From contig JAVLUZ010000738.1 in the NCBI GenBank assembly GCA_036768485.1, positions 248,001 to 312,000 of the forward strand: DNA of 64,000 nucleotides, given 5' to 3'. The stretch comes from Mermis nigrescens. Its lineage: Eukaryota > Nematoda > Enoplea > Mermithida > Mermithidae. The notes under the pieces were generated by a model. It was given only the letters and a program-made list of their open reading frames with translations. It had not been told where the DNA came from and searched no databases. Below, piece after piece: positions 11,922 through 22,450 of this stretch. Made by a program: the position numbers and the translations under genes. Position 1 is the first letter of the stretch; every line of letters starts with the position of its first letter.

Positions 11922-12040
11922 TGGGCGTGGGGGATGGGTGTACGCACCCCCTGGGGCTCAAAACACCCTCTCAGAAACCAAAATACCATCCCCAGGATTA
12001 AATTTTTTGAAATTTTTTTCTCGCAGATTTATCGATGCTT
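11922..12040 (+). mobile_element. MITE family A, 3'-truncated copy
   Basis: Begins with CTGGGCGTGGGGGATGGG and follows family A through ATTAAATTTTTTGAAATTTTTTTC, then stops near ATCGATGCTTAGCC. The terminus GCCCACSTATG is absent. Confidence 0.55.
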
Positions 12041-12334
12041 AGCCTTAAAAGGCCAAATTCGAAAATAATTTAAGCTATTGTGAAGCGTGACAGACCTTGT
12101 CCTGGACGATTGAAAAAACAGGACGTTAGTCACAGACCCCACGACCGCAGCTATTCTTATCAAGTGTGAAGGTCACGTAGAGCTTTTGAGCACCATGAGA
12201 TTTTTCTTATTAGCTTATTATCTTAATTTTTTACGCACATCTAGAACAGGAATCATGCGCGTAAGGAGGCTTCTTCCCAACCTGACTTTTTAAGAAAAAG
12301 AAACTATGTACGTATTAAAAATCCCTAAATACTG

Positions 12335-12510
12335 TAGTCTGTTTCACATAAGTTTGGGCAAGTTTTTTAGAATTTTTTTCGAAAGTTAGCCGACGGATTA
12401 CGATAATTATGTATCAAATCAATGCTATAATCGCAGTCTATCGGCTTATCGTCGGACGTACTTTTTAACATCTATGCCCAGACTTATGTAGAAGCAGACA
12501 ATAATTGAAG
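12335..12510. mobile_element. Small MITE with GTCTG(T)TTCACATAAGT ends
   Basis: The left end TAGTCTGTTTCACATAAGT and the inverse of the right end, GTCTGCTTCTACATAAGTC, are mirror images over about 20 bp. The interior has a partial dyad around GCCGACGG and CCGTCGGC-like words. Related to the element at 431-590. Confidence 0.55.
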
Positions 12511-12519
12511 GCATAAAAA

Positions 12520-12990
12520 TCAATCTTCTCTATGGAAAGAATTTTTTGTAACATCAAGCTTCTAGCTTTATGCATTTTTTGAAGGATCGTGCGTGTTGTA
12601 CTTGTCTCTAACAAAGTGAACAGATCACAATGAAAAATTTTATTGTCAATGTCAACGAATTAATGTGCAGACGTACAACGGAATAAAATCGAGTGCGGAA
12701 AAATATGAGATTCGGCGATCAAAGAACACAAAACGACTAGTAAAATTAGACAACGAAATAGGCACAGTAAATACTATTTATCGACTTAAACCATCGGTTC
12801 AGTTCACTTTTGACCTTCATTTTTTAACCTGTGATTTCGATTTCAATAATTTTTGAATTCGTGGAATCACTTACCGATTTTTATTTAATTTTTGATTTAA
12901 ATTTCAATTCTCTGTCCTTATTTTCTAAATTGACCGATTAAATAACTGTCTGAGTGATCCAACTACCACATTTGTTCATTTTCCTTCACT
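12520..12990. other. No recognised feature
   Basis: AT-rich DNA with a 63-codon frame at 12665-12856 that has no recognisable motif. Nothing else is supportable. Confidence 0.4.
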
Positions 12991-12996
12991 TACCAG

Positions 12997-13261
12997 CACA
13001 CCTGGGCGTGGGGGGTTTGAGGAATATGCACCCCCCAGAAACCAAAATGCCCCTCCAAATCCAAAATGCCCCCCACAGAATTCAATTTTTAAAAATTTTT
13101 TTCGTTTTTTTTTAACAATTTTTTAATGCTCAATAGATAGTGCTTGATGAGAAACGTCGAAAAATGGTTGTCTTTTCGCCATACCACCATTTTTAAAGGC
13201 CATTTTTTTGACCTTCAAAAAAATCTTGCACCCCGAAATTTTCTTGCTGCCCACGGCCATG
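12997..13261 (+). mobile_element. hAT-like MITE family A, copy with perfect 8-bp duplication
   Basis: The element runs from CACACCTGGGCGTGG to CCCACGGCCATG and is bracketed by CTTACCAG at 12989-12996 and 13262-13269. The perfect duplication suggests a comparatively recent insertion. Confidence 0.85.
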
Positions 13262-13337
13262 CTTACCAGTCAATAATAAGATCTCGCCCAAATTCTTAGT
13301 TATTTCAACACAATATTTCACAAACAACCCAAAAGCA

Positions 13338-13556
13338 TACATACATGTAACGGCTGGAAATTGGGGGTTTCAGCCATTTCTAGGGGAAGGGGTAAACGAT
13401 CTCCAATTTTTAGTCGAAAACGACCAAAAAACGCCTAAAAACAGCCAAAAAAGTCGATTTTTTCTAAATCGGGGGGGCAATAAAATTCTGGCTCTGGGGG
13501 ATGGGGGGACGTCCGAGTATGGGTGGGGATCCCCCATCCCCTCTGTAACATGTATG
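13338..13556 (+). mobile_element. MITE family B copy
   Basis: About 220 bp framed by CATACATGTAACGGC and GTAACATGTATG, a mirrored terminus shared by more than a dozen copies in this window. Flanks CCCAAAAGCA and CCCAAAGGCA suggest an 8-10 bp target duplication. The interior is G/C-run rich: TAGGGG, CGGCCAAAAACG-like and a polyG stretch. Confidence 0.75.
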
Positions 13557-14049
13557 CCCCAAAGGCATTAGCAGTGCTTTAGGATAGGTTCCACTAAGAG
13601 CTGTAATTAAAGAGGATCACTTTACACAAAACAACCCCATTCAGGAAATGAAGCATTTCAGCAGATGAGCATATACCAAAAAAGGGTAACATTAAAAAGT
13701 GTTTACACCTTTAACGTTTTATTTGGGCAGATGAAAAAGTAGTTTTATTACATACACTGCAATAAGATCCATTATTACCATAGCGAAATTACGCATCGGT
13801 ATACGATCGAATCATGTCGTTTAAACCACAGCGCTAGATTCCACATCAGAACAATATGATTTTTAGTATCTGGTAACAAGTGCTATTTTTAGTCCAGCTT
13901 AAATCCCGATACTTAATTTCGCAATTAAACAACGATTCGCCCTTATTTACGCGTGTAATTAATAACAATAATTAATAATTAAAAATATTAATATTGAATG
14001 ATAATAACGACTTCATATTTAAATTGAGTCGTATTTCAATTCTGACCGA

Positions 14050-14700
14050 TTCAACGCCTGAAAAGATAGCGAAAATGGAGTGTAAAGTAAATGGTTGATA
14101 AATACGAAAGAAATTGCGGATAATAGTCGTTTTTCAACGCCAAGGCGTCAGCGCGGTGTATCTGGACGATACAGTAGAATGTTTTTCTTGCGATAATAAA
14201 GATCGAGTATTTCGAACGCACGTCATTTTCTTCCGTTTATTTTCGATGGCTGAACGCGAAAATAACAAAATGAGACAAAATCGTAGTGTAAAGTAAACGT
14301 GGTTTAAACTGTAATTCAATAAGCGCAATATCTGAATGACGAGTAAAAAACTTCCAGTGTAAAGTAATCTTGGTTTACACTCTTATTCAATACGCACAAC
14401 ATCTCGAAGATGCTTAGAGAGGCAGTGTAAAGTAAGCTTATCTAGTTTAAATCAAGAAACGTAACAGCTCTAGAATGAGCAGAAAAATTGTAGTTTAAAG
14501 TAAAATTAGCGTAAAGTCTTATTCGATAGACATGACACGGAAGAATAAGAGTGTAAATTGCATACGATTTAATGTATTATTCAATAACCATGCCAGAAAA
14601 ATAAGGGTGTAAAGTCAGTTTGTTTTAAATTTTTTAGTAAACGCGCAAAAGCTCTAGAAAAGGGAAAAATTGTAGTTAAAACTAAAATAAACTTGATTAA
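14050..14700 (+). repeat. Degenerate tandem array carrying the AGTGTAAAGTAA motif
   Basis: Units of roughly 65-80 bp recur, each with (A)GTGTAAAGTAA followed by (C)TTGGTTTA(A/C)ACT and TTATTCAATA(A/C)GCA. The motif appears at about 14080, 14285, 14360, 14425, 14550 and 14610. The same 12-mer also ends each unit of the unrelated-looking array at 59.9-61.0 kb. A 60-codon frame at 14114-14296 overlaps it and is probably not a gene. Confidence 0.6.
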
Positions 14701-14730
14701 GCTGTTACATAATACAATAAGTGCGACGAC

Positions 14731-14981
14731 CACACCTGGGCGTGTGGGGTTTGGGGTATGCACCCCCAGAAACCAGAATACCCCTCCCCAATCAAAATAC
14801 CCCACAGAACTCGATTTTTAAAAAATTTTCGTTTTTTTCGCAATTTTTTGATGCCAATGGATGGTGCTTGATGAGAAACGTCGAAAAATGGTATTGTTAT
14901 CGCCATACCACCATTTTTAAGGCCATTTTTGACCTTCAAAAAATCTTACACCCCCCAGAATTTTCTTGCTGCCCACGTATG
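14731..14981 (+). mobile_element. MITE family A copy
   Basis: CACACCTGGGCGTGTGGGG to GCCCACGTATG. The flanking octamers GCGACGAC and GCGACGGA differ at two bases, so an aged 8-bp duplication is likely. A family C copy abuts directly. Confidence 0.75.
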
Positions 14982-14989
14982 GCGACGGA

Positions 14990-15260
14990 CCATACATGAT
15001 CTTGCCGGGAAGGCTTCATCCCTCCTCCAGAAATATTTTCAGCCCCCCCCAAATTCGCAATTTTTCGAAAGTTTCCAAAATTTCCTAAAAATTCGTAAGA
15101 AAGTGCTTTTTGAGGGCCTTCGGTTATCCATTTGCTCAGAAACGTCAAATTCTCGGCGCTTCGCGCTCTAAACTCATGTTTCGACAATATTTTCTTGAAT
15201 TGATTCGACTTTTTTGATTTTTTTCGAATTTTTTTGGTTCTTATGCTCTAGAAAGATAGA
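14990..15260 (-). mobile_element. MITE family C copy
   Basis: Starts at CCATACATGATCTTG and carries all family blocks in order: TCCAGAAATATTTTCAGCCC, GAAACGTCAAATTCTCGGCGCTTCGCGC, TCGACAATATTTTCTTGAATT, GCTCTAGAAAGATAGAG. The distal end merges with a family F fragment (TTTTTTGTGTAGAGCCTCTCTGTACAAG, to about 15360). Confidence 0.7.
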
Positions 15261-15507
15261 GATTAGAGAACACAGTTTTTTGTGTAGAGCCTCTCTGTAC
15301 AAGAATATAAAGATCTCGGAAAAGTTTTTGTATGGGCTAAAAATATTTTGTACATATAATTTATAGATATTCAATTAAATATACACATCTTTACATACTA
15401 CGTGATTTTTGACCCGCACGCTTCACAACAAAAAAGTTATTTGCCCTAAAATCAGCGGGTTACATTAGTTCGGCGCAATGCCCCAAAATTTTCGTGAGTC
15501 TTGGGTT

Positions 15508-15692
15508 CAGGCCCGGTCTTAGGCATGTGTGGAGTGTGCGGCCGCACAGGGCCCCGGGACCCCGAAGAGGCCCCCAGGGGAGCCTCACCATGCACTATAC
15601 AAATGCTTCCGATAAGTACCAAAAAGGTACCTCGCACGGGGCCCCCAAAAAGGTACCTCACACAGGGCCCCTAAATGCCTAGACCGGGCCTG
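15508..15692. mobile_element. hAT-type MITE with perfect TIRs and 8-bp duplication
   Basis: 185 bp from CAGGCCCGGTCTTAGGCAT to ATGCCTAGACCGGGCCTG; the ends are almost perfectly mirrored over 18-19 bp. Flanks are an identical octamer, CTTGGGTT (15500-15507 and 15693-15700). GC-rich interior with GGTACCTC repeated. The CAG...CTG ends and 8-bp duplication are the hallmarks of the hAT superfamily. No transposase is encoded. Confidence 0.9.
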
Positions 15693-15699
15693 CTTGGGT

Positions 15700-16630
15700 T
15701 GAATTAACGCCTAAAATTCGACTCATAAATCTAAAATATCTTGTGTTACACAATCAGAAATAATACACCGGTTGCAATATCCTGATTGAGTCACATAATT
15801 GACGCCAATTCGCTAATGAATTTAACACTTCCGCCGAAAATAAAAAAGTCAATTTTCTCTCAAAACGACCAGAAAACGGTGCCAAGTTGTTTAATAGTTC
15901 TTATTTTCTGCATAAAATCTTTATAAAACAGTAGAGATAGATGCAAAAGGACGCTTAAATCTGTACAAAGGTGCTTAAAGATAAATTTTGGAGTGTCTAA
16001 TGCCCGCGCTTGGACCTAAATGGAATGTAATTATGATATTGCCGGGAACTTTTTGAAAATTTGCAAAATAAAATGCTAAAAAAGGGATCTGAGTATACAA
16101 TTTACTCCCCTGCGTTTTTTAGCCGATCCATATAAGCTACAGTAGCAAACTTTACGAGGAAATAGCTATAAGCCTATTGTACTAATCTGGCAAAATTGAT
16201 TGACTTACGGTGTAAACTCACTGCTTTACACTCACAGTTTACAACATACTAGCGGCATCTAAAAATTGTAAATGATTTGGTGGGTTTCAAACAAAGCACT
16301 TTTTTGTAACTCAATCAACATCCTACATTAAAAAAAGTAAGTTTGAAGTAAGTTTAAAATAAAGTAGGTAAGTTTTTTAAGTTTTTTTAAGCAGTAAGAT
16401 TACACCGTAAGTTACTCAATTTTGTCAGATTAGTACAATAGACTTATAGCTATCTCCTTGTAAAGTTTGGTTACTGTAGCTTATATGGATCGGCTGAAAA
16501 ACGCTGAGGTGAATTGTATCGTTAAAATTACTACTAAATACTTGGTCTAAAATGTCTTTGTATATTGTACAAAAGACGGCTCCGAAAATCTTTGTACGAG
16601 TCTCAAAATCTCTGTCTCGTACAAATAAAC
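15700..16630. other. No gene; partial family F and TTACACT-rich sequence
   Basis: Intergenic DNA with two mirrored stretches around 16110-16210 and 16405-16505 (both contain TAGCCGATCCATATAAGC or its inverse, and AGCTATAAGCCTATTGTAC or its inverse). They bracket about 200 bp and could be an inverted-repeat element of about 400 bp. A family F fragment lies at 16545-16620. Confidence 0.45.
16115..16500. mobile_element. Inverted-repeat element, about 390 bp
   Basis: The left arm (GTTTTTTAGCCGATCCATAT through GCCTATTGTACTAATCTG, about 90 bp) is repeated in inverse at the right (CAGATTAGTACAATAGACTT through ATATGGATCGGCTGAAAAAC). Between the arms lie two AGTTACTCAATTTTGTC/GACTTACGGTGTAAACTC-type segments. 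Non-coding. Confidence 0.65.
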
Positions 16631-16638
16631 AGTGATAG

Positions 16639-16888
16639 ACAAACCTGGGCGTGGGGAGGGGAGAGTTCCGGGGTATGCACCCCCAGAAACCAAAATACCC
16701 CCACCAGAAATCAAATTTTTGAAATTTTTTCTGTTTTTTTCGCAATTTTTTGATGCCAATGGATAGTGCTCGATGAGAAACATTGCAAAATGGTGTTTTT
16801 TCGCCACAACTATCATTTTTAGGGCCATTTTTTGACCTTCGAAAAAATCTTGCACCCCCTCCCCAGAATTTCGGTGCCGCCCACCTAT
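16639..16888 (+). mobile_element. MITE family A copy
   Basis: ACAAACCTGGGCGTGG to GCCCACCTAT; flanking octamers AGTGATAG (16631-16638) and AGTGATAC (16889-16896) match at seven of eight bases. A partial family C tail follows to about 17010. Confidence 0.8.
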
Positions 16889-17511
16889 AGTGATACAGCA
16901 TCTTCAGGAACGACGAAAAACGATGTTTTTGACGCGTAACCAGTTTCTTGAGCCCGAAAAAAGGCAATTCGAAATTTCACCACCCTCTCCCAGAATTCCC
17001 ATGCTATGCACGTCTGACGACGACTCTAAAATGAATAGGGAAGAAATAATGTAGTGTAAAGCGAACATGGATTAAACATCAAAATTGAAATTAAACCAAT
17101 CAAATCAAGTTTAAGGTTAAAATAAGATTGAGAAAAGATTAAATGAAGACTAAAGTGTTATTCACTGACCCTGACTAAGATCTTAAAATTTCAAGGGATT
17201 CTTCCCTTCTTTACATAAATAACCATTGCAGTAATCTACACCCTCCTTGCAAAACATGAGCGATTTTTTCGACTAAACGTTTTTTGCAGTTTTGACTGAA
17301 ATATTACAGATCTTTTAGTTTTTGATTAAAAATTTCGTAAATTTAAATGAAAATTCGAACATTTTGTAAATCCTTTCCAATTCTGAGCCATTATTTTCGC
17401 CGGCGGAATCGATTCGATTTAGTAAGCGAGATTTTCCAGAGTTTTTACCACTCAATTTTCCAGTTTTCCATAACTTTTGCCATTTCCGAATTCTCTAATT
17501 TTCCGGCTAAT

Positions 17512-17690
17512 AGTTCACAATTATCAAGGGCGAGCCAAAAGCAATTGACAACCGCTTGCAAGCACGCAAACAATCAGTCAACTAATTTAACACTGTCCCG
17601 CTTTGCACGACAAAAAAAAATTTTCATCTTTTTTCAGAGGTCAAAGGCCACAAAATTAAGCCGTACTTCACCCGCTAAGCGACCCATAAT
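17512..17690 (+). repeat. Dispersed repeat of about 175 bp, copy 1
   Basis: Shares with 18605-18785 an ordered set of words: CACAATTA, GCTTGCAAGCACGCAAACAATC, GGTCAAAGGCCACAA, GCTAAGCGACC. Copy 2 abuts the GC-rich block downstream of the CP110-like terminal exon. Possibly an old duplication. A 137-codon frame across copy 1 has no recognisable motif. Confidence 0.5.
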
Positions 17691-17901
17691 CAGGGGCGGA
17701 TTTAGAGGGGGCGGGTTTGGGCGGCCATCCCGCCCCCCCCCCCCCAATGACCAAAAATAGTGCGCAAAATTAAGGATTTTTGAGCGATTTTCGGGTTAAA
17801 ACGGCTAAATTTTCCGCCCAAGTCAGGATTCCACCCCCCTTAGGGGTACCGCCCCCCCCCCCATTTGAGAAATCATTCGAAAAATCCTGGATCCGCCACT
17901 G
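17691..17901 (+). mobile_element. hAT-like MITE family E copy
   Basis: From CAGGGGCGGATTTAG to GGATCCGCCACTG, about 211 bp, with the family interior ATAGTGCGCAAAATTAAGG and TTAGGGGTACCGCCCC. The flanking octamers are CCCATAAT and CCCGTAAT, seven of eight matching, in line with an aged 8-bp hAT duplication. Confidence 0.85.
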
Positions 17902-17922
17902 CCCGTAATCGATGACAGGATT

Positions 17923-18155
17923 ACATGTATGTAACAGGGGTTTCGGGCGGATCTCCCTACCCTAATTCGATCGACCCGCCGTACCCCCAAAGTACGAAAA
18001 TTGTTGACCCCCTTCCTATTTTTGGCGAAAACTGGAATTTTTGCTTATTTCTACGTTTTTTTTGCCATTTTTGGTTGAGAATTGGAGGTCATTTACCACG
18101 ACCACTAAAAATAATCGGGAAACCCCACCCGAAATTTCGAGCCGTTACATGTATG
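17923..18155 (-). mobile_element. MITE family B copy
   Basis: Bounded by ACATGTATGTAAC and CCGTTACATGTATG; inverse orientation relative to the copy at 13338. It inserted immediately beside the family E copy. Confidence 0.75.
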
Positions 18156-18162
18156 GCTGCAA

Positions 18163-18600
18163 CCATACATGCACCACATGGGAATTCTTGGGGAGGGAGG
18201 GGGTGAAATGATAAAGTGCCTTTTTGGGTCCAAAAATGGTAGGTACGCATCAAAACATCGTTTTTCAGCGTTTCTGACGATGCTCTATCTTTCTAGAGCA
18301 TAAAAACATTAAAAAAATTCGAAAAAAATCAAAAAAGTCGAAACAACTTGGTAAAAATATAGTCAAAACATGAGTATAATGGCGCCAAGCGCCGAAAATT
18401 AGGCACTTTTGAGCAGATAGATGACTAAAAACGCATAAAAAAGCATCTTTTATACAAATTTTTAGAAAATTTTTGGGAACTTTCGAAAAAATCACCAATT
18501 CTGGCGGATGAGGTGAAACAATTTTTGCGAGTGAGGGGTGAAAATTTTTCTGGGGAGGTGAAAACTCCCATCCCACCTTCCACAGATCATGTATGGTTGC
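18163..18600 (+). mobile_element. MITE family C, near-complete copy
   Basis: Runs from CCATACATGCACCACATGGG to CCACAGATCATGTATGG, so the CCATACATG...CATGTATGG ends mirror each other. The interior includes CATCGTTTTTCAGCGTTTCTGACG, CTTTCTAGAGCATAAAAAC, ATAGTCAAAACATGAGTATA and GCGCCGAAAATT. At about 430 bp it is the best full-length reference copy of the family in this window. Confidence 0.75.
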
Positions 18601-18604
18601 AACC

Positions 18605-18785
18605 CGTGACAATCATACAAACACAATTACGCAAACAAACGACGGCTAATCACAATCAGCCGAATTCAATCAACAATCACTCGCAAGCGTGCAAACAATC
18701 GAGCATCCACACAATTTTTGCCAGGGTCAAAGGTCACAAGGTCAACCTCAACCCCGCCAGCCTGTAGTCCATTAAGCGACCTAAT
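18605..18785 (+). repeat. Dispersed repeat of about 175 bp, copy 2
   Basis: Homologous to 17512-17690 in word order (see there). It ends at TTAAGCGACC, where the GC-rich, gene-associated block begins. Confidence 0.5.
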
Positions 18786-19040
18786 CTATTATACGACGGC
18801 GTCGCTTACGAGTGCTCGACGATGACGCCGACGGCCTATCGCCTCGAATCCGGAACGTCGACGACGAACGCGGCTTACGTCGCGGCGATTTCCGGCAAAT
18901 CGCGTGGCGAACCAAGCCGACGTTGGCAGCACCGCGGATGGCGTTTTTTGCGCCGTCGGCCGCAACGGCAAAGCCGCGTCCGGTCAGCGACGCCGACGAA
19001 GCCAATGCGCCACTCTTGCGCGACGCCGGCGATCTCAGCG
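18786..19040 (-). other. GC-rich region downstream of the CP110-like stop codon
   Basis: This unusually GC-rich, CpG-dense block continues directly from the terminal exon on the minus strand. It may be 3' untranslated sequence or an extension in another isoform: all strands show open frames because stop codons are rare at this composition. No polyadenylation signal of canonical form is obvious on the minus strand. Confidence 0.35.
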
Positions 19041-19304
19041 TCATAGTATGACGTCGTCGGACGACGAATGTTTTCGAGGATGACGAAGTCGACGGCGACG
19101 CTTTCTTTGTCGTCGGCGCCAACGGCGGCTTTCAGCCGCCGCCGCTGTCGACGACGCGTCGACCGCGCTCGCGACGGATCGCGTTTTAAGCGCGAGACGC
19201 TTCAGCGTCGCCGACGACAATTTTTTGCGGTCGCCGCCGTCGCCGTTGCCGCTGCGGCAAGACGATTGGCTCGCGGAACGGGGTACGACGACGCTGCGTC
19301 GGTG
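19041..19304 (-). CDS. CCP110: CP110-like protein, putative terminal exon
   Basis: The minus-strand exon starts after a good acceptor (TTTAAGTCTAACCAG) at 19304 and reads 87 codons to a TGA at 19043-19041. It opens in phase 0, as required by the exon at 24278-24171. It contains KKLSSATLKRLALKT, which I align with the SPRVALSAATQKSL block conserved near the C-terminus of CP110, then an Ala-rich stretch and a strongly basic tail (RRWRRRQRKRRRR), ending SSSDDVIL. Vertebrate CP110 continues much further, so this tail would be short. The GC-rich composition leaves other frames open here, so the frame choice rests on the acceptor, the phase and the one motif. Less certain than the three exons upstream. 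Confidence 0.6.
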   Translation of the reverse strand, partial: HRRSVVVPRSASQSSCRSGNGDGGDRKKLSSATLKRLALKTRSVASAVDASSTAAAAESRRWRRRQRKRRRRLRHPRKHSSSDDVIL

Positions 19305-19309
19305 CTGGT

Positions 19310-19970
19310 TAGACTTAAATTATATATCAATAAGTGCACACGTGGAACAGGGGCGTCGCCCTAACAATATAACATGAGATCAGCTTCCATTCTTTATCTG
19401 AAGATTAATTAATTCAGGGAGACAGGAGATTAGTTCCCCGAAATTCCGGTAGTAAGAGTAATTACAATACAACAAAAGTGCCCCTGAAGGTAGGAATTAA
19501 AAATTCATTTAGTGTATCTTACAGGCAGGCTTAGATTTTAGCATACTTTCAAAGCTAAAAAGCCGAAAATACAACAAATTTGTTCAACATGATTGAAATG
19601 GAGTTTAGTAATCAATGTGTCGACGTCGCTGTGAAAAAACCTCAAAAACGCTATTATTATTCACCATCTACAGGTGAGACATGCAAGTTCAAAATGTTTG
19701 CCACCCCCAAAAATTCAGAAGGCCAGCTAGCTACCCTACTAATGTGGAAGTTTAAGAAAAGCTACACCCCCATGCAACAGGTCGCAATTCCGGCTAATAG
19801 GAACATGAAATTCTGAAACTACTTCTGTTAGATGGATAAAAATCTCATTTTTTACCGCGTGAAAAGTGTTCGAGAATTGCCAACGGTTTGTTCGCTATGA
19901 CTTATTCTTTATACCCTATCCTAATGGAATTTAAACGCCGAAAGCCTGTTCAGTTATGCGATCAATTCAT
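19310..19970. other. Intron or intergenic DNA without recognised feature
   Basis: Part of the 4.87-kb intron between the last two CP110-like exons. A 78-codon plus-strand frame at 19580-19816 has no motif I recognise. Confidence 0.4.
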
Positions 19971-19975
19971 TTATG

Positions 19976-20194
19976 CATACATGTAACGGCTCGAAATTTG
20001 GGGGGTCCCGGCCATTTTTAGGGGCGGGGAGTAAATGACTGCAATTTTCGGCCAAAAAAACAACTAAAAACGGTCAAAAAATTCAATTTTTCCAAAAAAT
20101 CGGAGGGGGAATCAAAATTTTTCCGGCTTTGGGGGATGGGGACAACGCCTGACTTTGGGTGGGGGGAATTCCCTATCCCCCAGTAACATGTACG
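19976..20194 (+). mobile_element. MITE family B copy
   Basis: CATACATGTAACGGCTCGAA to CAGTAACATGTACG, in the intron of the CP110-like gene. The next family B copy starts four bases later in the opposite orientation, giving a head-to-head pair. Confidence 0.8.
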
Positions 20195-20197
20195 CTT

Positions 20198-20424
20198 ATA
20201 TGTAAGAGGAGGATAGGGGATCCCCCAACCCAATCTTGCTTCTACCCCCATTCCGCCAAAGTCACAAAATTTCTGACCCCCACCAGATTTTCGAGAAAAA
20301 CTAACGGTTTTGACCATTTTTAGGTGTTTTTAGCCGTTTTTAGCCAGAGAATTCAAGGTCATTTACCCTCCCCCTCACTAAAAATGATCGGAACCACCCG
20401 GAATTTAGATCCGTTACATATATG
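20198..20424 (-). mobile_element. MITE family B copy, inverted neighbour
   Basis: TATATGTAAGAGGAGGATAG to GATCCGTTACATATATG. With the copy at 19976 it forms a 450-bp inverted pair that could fold into a long hairpin in nascent RNA. Confidence 0.75.
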
Positions 20425-20689
20425 CAATTCGTTAACCTTTTGACGATAGCTAGCAGCTTTTGCAGTTCGCAGCATACGTGTAGGGAAAGGGATAAACCCA
20501 AACCCAAGATTAGTAAAGTGAGAACATTTTCGAACCGACATTCTTAGCAAAAACTTGCATTTTGACAATTTTTTAGCTAATTTTCGTCAATTTCGGCCAA
20601 AAAGCTGGAAGTCATTTGCACCCATCCCTCTATGAAATTGTCGGGAACCCCATTCTGAATTTCGAGTCGTTACCTGTACGACTGGTGAG

Positions 20690-21108
20690 AAGAGTACTTG
20701 CCATACAGGATCTTAGGGAATCTAGGGGAGGGGTTGACCCTGTCCGCAAAAACTTCCACCCCCGCGAAATTTTTCACCTCACCTCCAGCGTTCGTGATTT
20801 TTCAGAAGTTTCCAAAAATTTCAAAAATTCGTAGAAAAGGTGGTTTTTAAGCGTTTATAGCTATCTATTTGTTCAAAAAATTAAACTTTCGGCGCTTTGC
20901 GCCATATCTCGATGTTTTGACTATATTTTGTTCAATTTGTTCGACTTTTTTCGAATTTTTGATGTTTTTATGCTCTAGAATGATTGTGTGCCGTCGGAAA
21001 CGCCGAGAAACGATGTTTTTGACGCATACGCGCCATTTTTATGCTCAAGAAAGGCACTTTAAAATTAGCCCCCCCCAGAATTCCCAAGCTGTGCATGTCT
21101 GGTAATTA
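20690..21108 (-). mobile_element. MITE family C copy
   Basis: Family C block order from GCCATACAGGATCTTAGGG through TTTTCGGCGCTTTGCGCC, ATGTTTTGACTATATTTTG and CGGAAACGCCGAGAAACGATG to CAAGCTGTGCATGTCTGG. The inverse ends are only partly kept. Confidence 0.65.
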
Positions 21109-21179
21109 CTATGAGATTTAAACAGCATGTTAATAACTTTTCCGACTGAAGATATTGTAAAAAGAGGACACCTACCTAC

Positions 21180-21357
21180 CAGGGCGGATTCAGGGGAGCG
21201 GCCGCCCCCCCCCTTATTGGCCCAAAATAGTGCGCAAAATTAAGGATTTTTAGCGATTTTTCGAATTAGTACGGCTAATTTTTCCGCCCAAGTCAGGGTT
21301 CCGCCCCCTTAGGGGTACCGCCCCCCCCCCCTCAGGAAAATCCTGGATCCGCCACTA
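21180..21357 (+). mobile_element. hAT-like MITE family E copy with perfect duplication
   Basis: CAGGGCGGATTCAGG to GGATCCGCCACTA, 178 bp, flanked by the identical octamers CTACCTAC (21172-21179 and 21358-21365). Its CAG end and 8-bp duplication identify a hAT-type insertion. Confidence 0.9.
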
Positions 21358-21399
21358 CTACCTACGGCGCTTTTTCCACATCCGGTAAAGATTCTACCA

Positions 21400-22240
21400 A
21401 TGTTCAAAGACTATTCAAGACCGTGTTAGTAAATGTGCAAAGATTTTAGGAAAGATAAAACCGTAAAAAAGTCAGAAATTCCTAAAAAATTTTGGCACCT
21501 CGCTGAAATGAGTAAACGTCTGTTCTTGCCTTTATAAATGCAAAATTTGGGTTCAAAAAGGCCAATTTTTAAATTTTTAGCGCATTGCACCGTCTCCAAA
21601 ATTTTTTTACCATCTTCTATCGCCAGAAACCCAAAGGTCGGAAAACCCTACTTTAACACGCATGCAGCACAGGTGCACAAGGTCAGAGTCGGCAGGTGGG
21701 TGAAATCCCAAAAATCAAAAACAGTAAATGTAAGGTTCACGACTTTGTTTGCTGTTATAAAGATCAAAATGGTCAAAATAGCCTATAAAACGTTTTTTTC
21801 GTGGTAATATCGCATTTCAAATGCATTTTTAGCTCATTTTGACAGGATTATATCACTTTTACATTAAAAAATGCAAAAAATTACCAATTTGGGCGCTTTT
21901 TGAGTAAAAAGTACTTAAAAGTATACTAATCTGGCACGAAGCACCGAAAAAATTTTGACGTTTTTACTGCTTTTGACCTCAAAAATGATGCAAAAAATGT
22001 TCCATCAGTTCAAAATCGCCGGACAGTACCTGTCCAACTGACCATTCGGGGGTAATACCCCCCTCACCCCCTATGTGCATGTACGGCATGCAGCGCCACT
22101 GTATCATATTATAGTGCGGTAAAATTTACATTACAAAATGTGCGAAGGCTTTCGGGATCTTTCTGCACTGTATATATATGCTCAATGGACCGTATTCAAA
22201 AAACGACATAAAACAATGCCAACTGATCAGTAATGCGATA
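21400..22240. other. Intronic DNA with weak repeat traces
   Basis: Scattered short words of families C and F (ACCCTACTTTAAC, GGCACGAAGCACCGAAAAAATTTTG) but no complete element and no exon-like frame. Confidence 0.4.
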
Positions 22241-22244
22241 GGTA

Positions 22245-22450
22245 TCATGCGGAAACTCTGGAATTTAGACTCATCGTGTAACTGCTCGAAATTTCAAGTA
22301 GGTTCCCGGCCCGTCCATTTTAAGAGACCGAGGGGTATATGGCTCTGCAATTTCTGTCCGAAACGGCCAAAAAACACAAAAGGCTTGAAAAACTCAATTT
22401 TTCTTGAAAATATGTAAAAAGGGGGATCCCTATCCCCTTTGCTACATAAG
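22245..22450 (+). mobile_element. MITE family B, diverged copy
   Basis: GTGTAACTGCTCGAAATTTC, then GGCCCGTCCATTTTAAGAG, CCGAAACGGCCAAAAAACAC, a GGGGGATCCC stretch and TGCTACATAAGCG. The order is that of family B, with weak ends. Confidence 0.5.

Noticed and set aside
14114..14296. A possible BIR-type fragment (DDTVECFSC) in a 60-codon frame
   Set aside because: Only one Cys-x-x-Cys pair is present, the His and third Cys of a BIR are not in place, and the frame overlaps the GTGTAAAGTAA array.
18812..19051. Plus-strand frame MLDDDADGLSPRIRN and the following in-frame segment
   Set aside because: The block is GC-rich, so most frames are open. The minus-strand reading has a good acceptor, the right phase and a CP110-like motif, while the plus-strand frame has none of these.
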